In this document: positions 8,967 to 11,772 of the stretch, one piece after another
How the letters are laid out: each line of letters begins with the position of its first letter
How positions within the stretch are numbered: position 1 is the stretch's first letter
Assembly (NCBI GenBank): GCA_027322375.1
Contig: DAHVRS010000090.1
Span: 1-11,772, forward strand
DNA: 11,772 nt
DNA from: Brachybacterium sp.
GTDB lineage: Bacteria > Actinomycetota > Actinomycetes > Actinomycetales > Dermabacteraceae
Direction of reading: 5' to 3'
Position numbers and translations under genes: made by a program
The notes under the pieces: generated by a model
What the model was told of the DNA's origin: nothing
The model's input: only the letters and a program-made list of their open reading frames with translations
Database searches by the model: none

Positions 8967-9830
8967 ATGAACGCTCGTAGGCCCCTGCTGGGCTGGCTGC
9001 TCATCGCGCCGAGCCTCATCGGCGTCACCTGCTTCCTGATCCTCCCCGTCGTGCTCGCGTTCGTGGTCTCCCTGTTCCGCTGGGACCTGCTGGGCACGCG
9101 GAAGTTCCTGGGGCTGGACAACTACATCTCCCTGCTCAGCGACGGCGCGCTCGCGAACTCGCTGCTGGTCACCGCGATCTTCACGTTGATCTCGGTGCCG
9201 GTCTCGCTCGCGATCGGGCTCGTGCTCGCCACGCAGCTGGTCCGTGCCCTGCCCGGCTCCGCGATCGTGAGGGTGATCGTGGTGATCCCGTGGGTGTGCG
9301 CGCCGCTCGCGCTCGGCGTGGTGTGGAAGTGGATCTTCCAGCCGTCCGTCGGCGCACTGAACCAGATCCTCGGGGTGCGGATCGAATGGCTGACCGATCC
9401 CTCGCTCGCCCTGCCCGCGGTCGCCTTCGTCGCGATCTGGCAGAACGTCGGCTATATCTCGCTGTTCTTCCAGGCAGGGCTGACGCGGATCCCCGGCTAG
9501 ATCTACGAGGCCGCGCGGATCGACGGCGCCAGCTCCGCCCAGCAGATGTGGTTCATGACGATCCCGCTGCTGCGCCCCACCACGTTCTTCCTCGCGGTCA
9601 CGCAGGTGGTCGCGTCCTTCCAGGTGTTCGACATGGTCTACGCCCTCACCGGCGGCGGCCCGCAGCACCGCACCGAGGTCATCGCCTCCCTCATCTACAA
9701 CGAAGCGTTCGGCGCGAGCCGGCTGGGCCGCGCGAGCGCCGTCGCCGTCATCCTGTTCCTCCTGCTGGTGGTGATCACGGCGATCCAGCAGCGCTGGTTC
9801 TCCAAGCGCATCACCTACGACATGAGCTGA
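8967..9830 (+). pseudogene. Sugar ABC permease (MalF type) interrupted by an in-frame TAG
   Basis: The frame encodes a 287-position MalF-type permease but is cut by TAG at 9498-9500 (codon 178). The start ATG is well supported by AGGAGGG with a 7-base gap. Residues 1-177 hold the N-terminal helices (about 8-35, 66-90, 98-122, 150-170) and end GLTRIPG. After the stop the same frame continues at once with IYEAARIDGASSAQQMWFMT and the last helices, ending 11 bases before the next start. The stop sits where relatives have Glu or a similar residue in front of the EAA loop, so one G-to-T change from GAG would explain it. The 177-residue product would lack the ATPase-docking loop and should be inactive. 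A sequencing error or stop read-through cannot be ruled out. An in-frame ATG at 9546 has no ribosome site. Confidence 0.85.
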
Positions 9831-9843
9831 GAGGAGGGACGTG

Positions 9844-10728
9844 ATGACTGCACAGACCACGACTCGCCGCCGACCGCTGACCGGTTCGCTGCTGGTGCGC
9901 CGCGTGCTCGGCCACGGCGCGACCTATCTCGTGCTGATCGCCACGGCGGTGCTGACGCTGGGGCCGTTCCTGTTCTCGGTGATGACCGCGTTCACCTCCA
10001 CCACCCAGTTCGCGCAGCAGGGGCCGCTGTCGATCCCCTCCCCCGCGGTGCTCGACAACTTCCGGGCCCTGTTCTCGCCCACCTCCACGTCCGACGGCTT
10101 CGTCACGCCCGTCGCGGTGACGATCCAGATGGTCACCGTGATCCTGGTGGGCCAGATGGTGTTCTCGGTGCTGGCCGCCTATGCCTTCGCACAGCTGCGC
10201 TTCCCCGGCCGTGACCTGCTGTTCTGGGTGTACATCGCGACGCTCATGGTGCCGCAGGTCGTCGTGGTGGTGCCGCTGTACCTGATGCTCTCCGAGGTGG
10301 GGCTGCGCAACACCTTCTGGGCGCTCGTGCTGCCCTTCGTGCTCGGCTCTCCCTACGCGATCTTCCTGCTGCGGGAGAACTTCCGCGGCATCCCCTCCGA
10401 GCTCATGGACGCGATGCGGATCGACGGCGCCGGCACGCTGCGCCTGCTGTGGCACCTGGTGGTGCCGCTGAACCGGCCGATCATCGTCACGCTCGTGCTG
10501 ATCACCGTGGTCACGCACTGGAACAGCTTCATGTGGCCGATGGTCATCACCTCCGGACCCACGTGGCGAGTCATCACCGTCGCGACCGCGTCGCTGCAGT
10601 CGCAGTACAACAACAACTGGACCCTCGTCATGGCCGGGACCACGCTCGCGATGCTGCCGCTGGTGCTGCTGATGATCGTCTTCCAGAAGCAGATCACGAA
10701 CTCCGTGGGCGAGGCGACCCTGCGTTGA
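9844..10728 (+). CDS. Sugar ABC transporter permease, second subunit (MalG type)
   Basis: This 294-residue inner-membrane protein is the MalG-type partner of the interrupted permease. After a basic tail it shows hydrophobic segments near 27-50, 92-116, 127-149, 156-176, 212-234 and 264-281, and the EAA-type loop SELMDAMRIDGAGTLRLLWH (185-204). That loop reads M-D-A in place of E-A-A, a common variation. I prefer the ATG at 9844 because AGGAGGG then has a 5-base gap; a GTG at 9841 would leave only 2 bases. It follows the first permease by 13 bases and is fully intact, with no sign of decay. The substrate is unknown; a sugar or oligosaccharide of the CUT1 class is inferred from the paired binding protein downstream. 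Confidence 0.9.
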   Translation: MTAQTTTRRRPLTGSLLVRRVLGHGATYLVLIATAVLTLGPFLFSVMTAFTSTTQFAQQGPLSIPSPAVLDNFRALFSPTSTSDGFVTPVAVTIQMVTVILVGQMVFSVLAAYAFAQLRFPGRDLLFWVYIATLMVPQVVVVVPLYLMLSEVGLRNTFWALVLPFVLGSPYAIFLLRENFRGIPSELMDAMRIDGAGTLRLLWHLVVPLNRPIIVTLVLITVVTHWNSFMWPMVITSGPTWRVITVATASLQSQYNNNWTLVMAGTTLAMLPLVLLMIVFQKQITNSVGEATLR

Positions 10729-10782
10729 CCCCGGGCCCGGCCCGCCCCCTCCGCCTGCCCCATCCAGCCCCGTCCCCAGAAA

Positions 10783-10830
10783 TGTCGCGCTACGACCGAT
10801 GAGCGCTCCGGCATCGGTCGTAGCGCGACA
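10783..10830. repeat. Perfect 19-bp-arm inverted repeat between permease and binding-protein genes
   Basis: TGTCGCGCTACGACCGATG (10783-10801) and its exact complement (10812-10830) flank a 10-base loop. The hairpin lies 54 bases after the permease stop. It has A-runs on the outer right side and no T-tract on the plus strand, so it is not a textbook terminator. It could end or protect the permease transcript, be a dispersed palindromic repeat, or be a binding site. GAGCGCTC at its tip resembles the core of LacI-family sugar operators. Confidence 0.8.
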
Positions 10831-10846
10831 AAACTGCGCCATAGCC

Positions 10847-10870
10847 CCGGCGAGCACGTGGGCTCACCGG
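10847..10870. repeat. Second short hairpin in the permease to binding-protein gap
   Basis: CCGGCGAGC (10847-10855) pairs with GCTCACCGG (10862-10870) with one mismatch around a 6-base loop, 16 bases after the large palindrome. It may add to transcription attenuation between the permease and binding-protein genes. It is weak alone in DNA this rich in G and C. Apart from these hairpins and the -10 box, I see nothing definite in 10729-11022. Confidence 0.35.
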
Positions 10871-10982
10871 CCGGCTGGGCGGCGGCCCGGACCCCTGCGC
10901 CAGGTACGTGACGACGTGCGACGGGATGGGTCGGGAGGTGGCCGGGGTACGTCGTGCCCGCCCCGGAATAGCCCCTACGGGC

Positions 10983-10988
10983 GATAAT
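10983..10988 (+). promoter_or_regulatory. Likely -10 box of the second binding-protein gene
   Basis: GATAAT is one base from the TATAAT consensus and stands out in very GC-rich sequence, 34 bases before the ATG at 11023. No good -35 box is seen 17 bp upstream. A start near 10995 would give a leader of about 28 bases that includes the ribosome site. Confidence 0.5.
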
Positions 10989-11022
10989 GGCTTCACCCGT
11001 CTGCTCCGGAAGGAACTCCGCC

Positions 11023-11772
11023 ATGCTGAATCGCCGCACACTCCTCTCCTCCTTCGCCGCCGCCGGCCTGCTCGGCACCGCGGCGGCCTGCTCCCCCTCC
11101 GGCTCCGGCGGCTCCGCCGGTTCCGGCAGCGGTTCGGGCGGCAGCGACGCCGGCGGCAGCTCCGGCGGGGACAAGGGCACGCTGACCTTCCGCCTCTGGG
11201 ACGAGAACGCCGTGCCCGCGTACGAGGAGTCCTTCGCCGCGTTCACGGAGTCCTCCGGGTGGAACGTGACCATCGATGTGGTGCCGTGGGCCGACTACTG
11301 GACCCGCCTGCCGCTGGACATCGCCAGCGGTGACGCGGCCGACGTCTATTGGGTGAACTCCGCGAACTACATCCAGCTCAAGGACTCCGAGGCGCTGCTG
11401 GACATCAACCAGGTCATTCCCGACGGTGCCTCCCAGTGGGAGAAGGCCGTGGTGGACCTGTACACGCGCGACGGCGGGCTCTGGGGCGTGCCGCAGATCT
11501 GGGACTCGATCGCGCTGTTCTACAACAAGAAGCTCGTCGAGGAGGCGGGCGTGGACCCGGCCTCCCTCGCCTTCGACCCCTCCGCGGACTCGGACAGCCT
11601 GCGCGAGGCGGGCACGGTCCTGACGCTGGACGGCGAGGGTCGCCACCCGGGTGAGGACGGCTTCGACCCCGACTCCCGTACGCAGTTCGGCTTCAACTCG
11701 CAGGCCGATCGGCAGGCGATCATCGGCCCGATGCTCGCCGCGAACGGCGCCGTGTGGGAGAAGGACGACCAG
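11023..11772 (+). CDS. Sugar ABC transporter substrate-binding lipoprotein, cut by window end
   Basis: The first 250 codons are open to the right edge with no stop, so the gene is partial here; family members run about 420-450 residues. The N-terminus has a twin-arginine-like NRRTLLSSF motif (Arg4-Arg5), a hydrophobic stretch and a lipobox ending at Cys23. A long Gly/Ser-rich tether follows (about 24-50). The mature part begins TLTFRLWDENAVPAYEESFA and shows CUT1 solute-binding features such as SGDAADVYWVNSANY, GLWGVPQIWDSIALFYNKKL and a later Phe/Asn/Gln-rich segment. GGAAGGA lies 8 bases before the ATG. It probably feeds the two upstream permeases, but it is last in order and has its own likely promoter. 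The ligand cannot be named from the sequence. Confidence 0.88.
   Translation, partial: MLNRRTLLSSFAAAGLLGTAAACSPSGSGGSAGSGSGSGGSDAGGSSGGDKGTLTFRLWDENAVPAYEESFAAFTESSGWNVTIDVVPWADYWTRLPLDIASGDAADVYWVNSANYIQLKDSEALLDINQVIPDGASQWEKAVVDLYTRDGGLWGVPQIWDSIALFYNKKLVEEAGVDPASLAFDPSADSDSLREAGTVLTLDGEGRHPGEDGFDPDSRTQFGFNSQADRQAIIGPMLAANGAVWEKDDQ

Noticed and set aside
9546..9830. A separate small gene starting at ATG 9546
   Set aside because: It is the continuation of the interrupted permease in the same frame, without its own ribosome site, so it is annotated as part of the broken gene.
8934..10857. Two minus-strand open frames of 308 and 348 codons opposite the second importer
   Set aside because: They are rich in His, Arg, Glu and Asp as expected from the complement of membrane-protein codons. 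The plus-strand permeases explain the region.

Overview
The window is very GC-rich (roughly 70% by eye), with codons ending mostly in G or C, Tat-like lipoprotein signals and sugar ABC importers that lack their own ATPase gene. This points to a high-GC actinomycete. A Micrococcales relative such as Brachybacterium is my guess from overall feel, not a proven assignment.

Region 1 (about 1-6400) is a polyol utilisation locus. A mannitol 2-dehydrogenase-family enzyme (84-1619, minus) and a SorC-family sugar-responsive regulator (1872-2855, minus) lie divergent to a three-gene import operon (plus): a lipoprotein binding protein (3059-4474) and two membrane permeases (4478-5452, 5449-6336). The binding protein resembles the SmoE/MtlE polyol-binding type. 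The short palindrome CTCANNTGAG occurs three times between the regulator and the import operon. A degenerate pair sits in front of the dehydrogenase with almost the same spacing. I read these as the regulator's operators, tying import and oxidation of the polyol into one regulon. No ATP-binding subunit is present, so a shared MsiK-type ATPase encoded elsewhere is expected.

Region 2 (about 6340-8965) holds a convergent intergenic stretch with two strong hairpins. It is followed by nadE (6544-8820, minus), a glutamine-dependent NAD+ synthetase with both catalytic domains intact and an extra acidic linker. Its start looks leaderless, and a tandem 21-bp repeat abuts its promoter.

Region 3 (8967 to the right edge) is a second CUT1-type sugar importer. 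The first permease (8967-9830) is broken by a single in-frame TAG at 9498-9500, at the usual position of the conserved Glu in front of the EAA loop. The second permease (9844-10728) is intact. After a 294-bp gap containing a perfect 19-bp-arm hairpin and a likely promoter comes the lipoprotein binding-protein gene (11023 onward), which runs off the window. I find no cargo that amounts to a wholly new system. The most notable items are the shared operator architecture, the amber-interrupted permease and the large intergenic palindromes.
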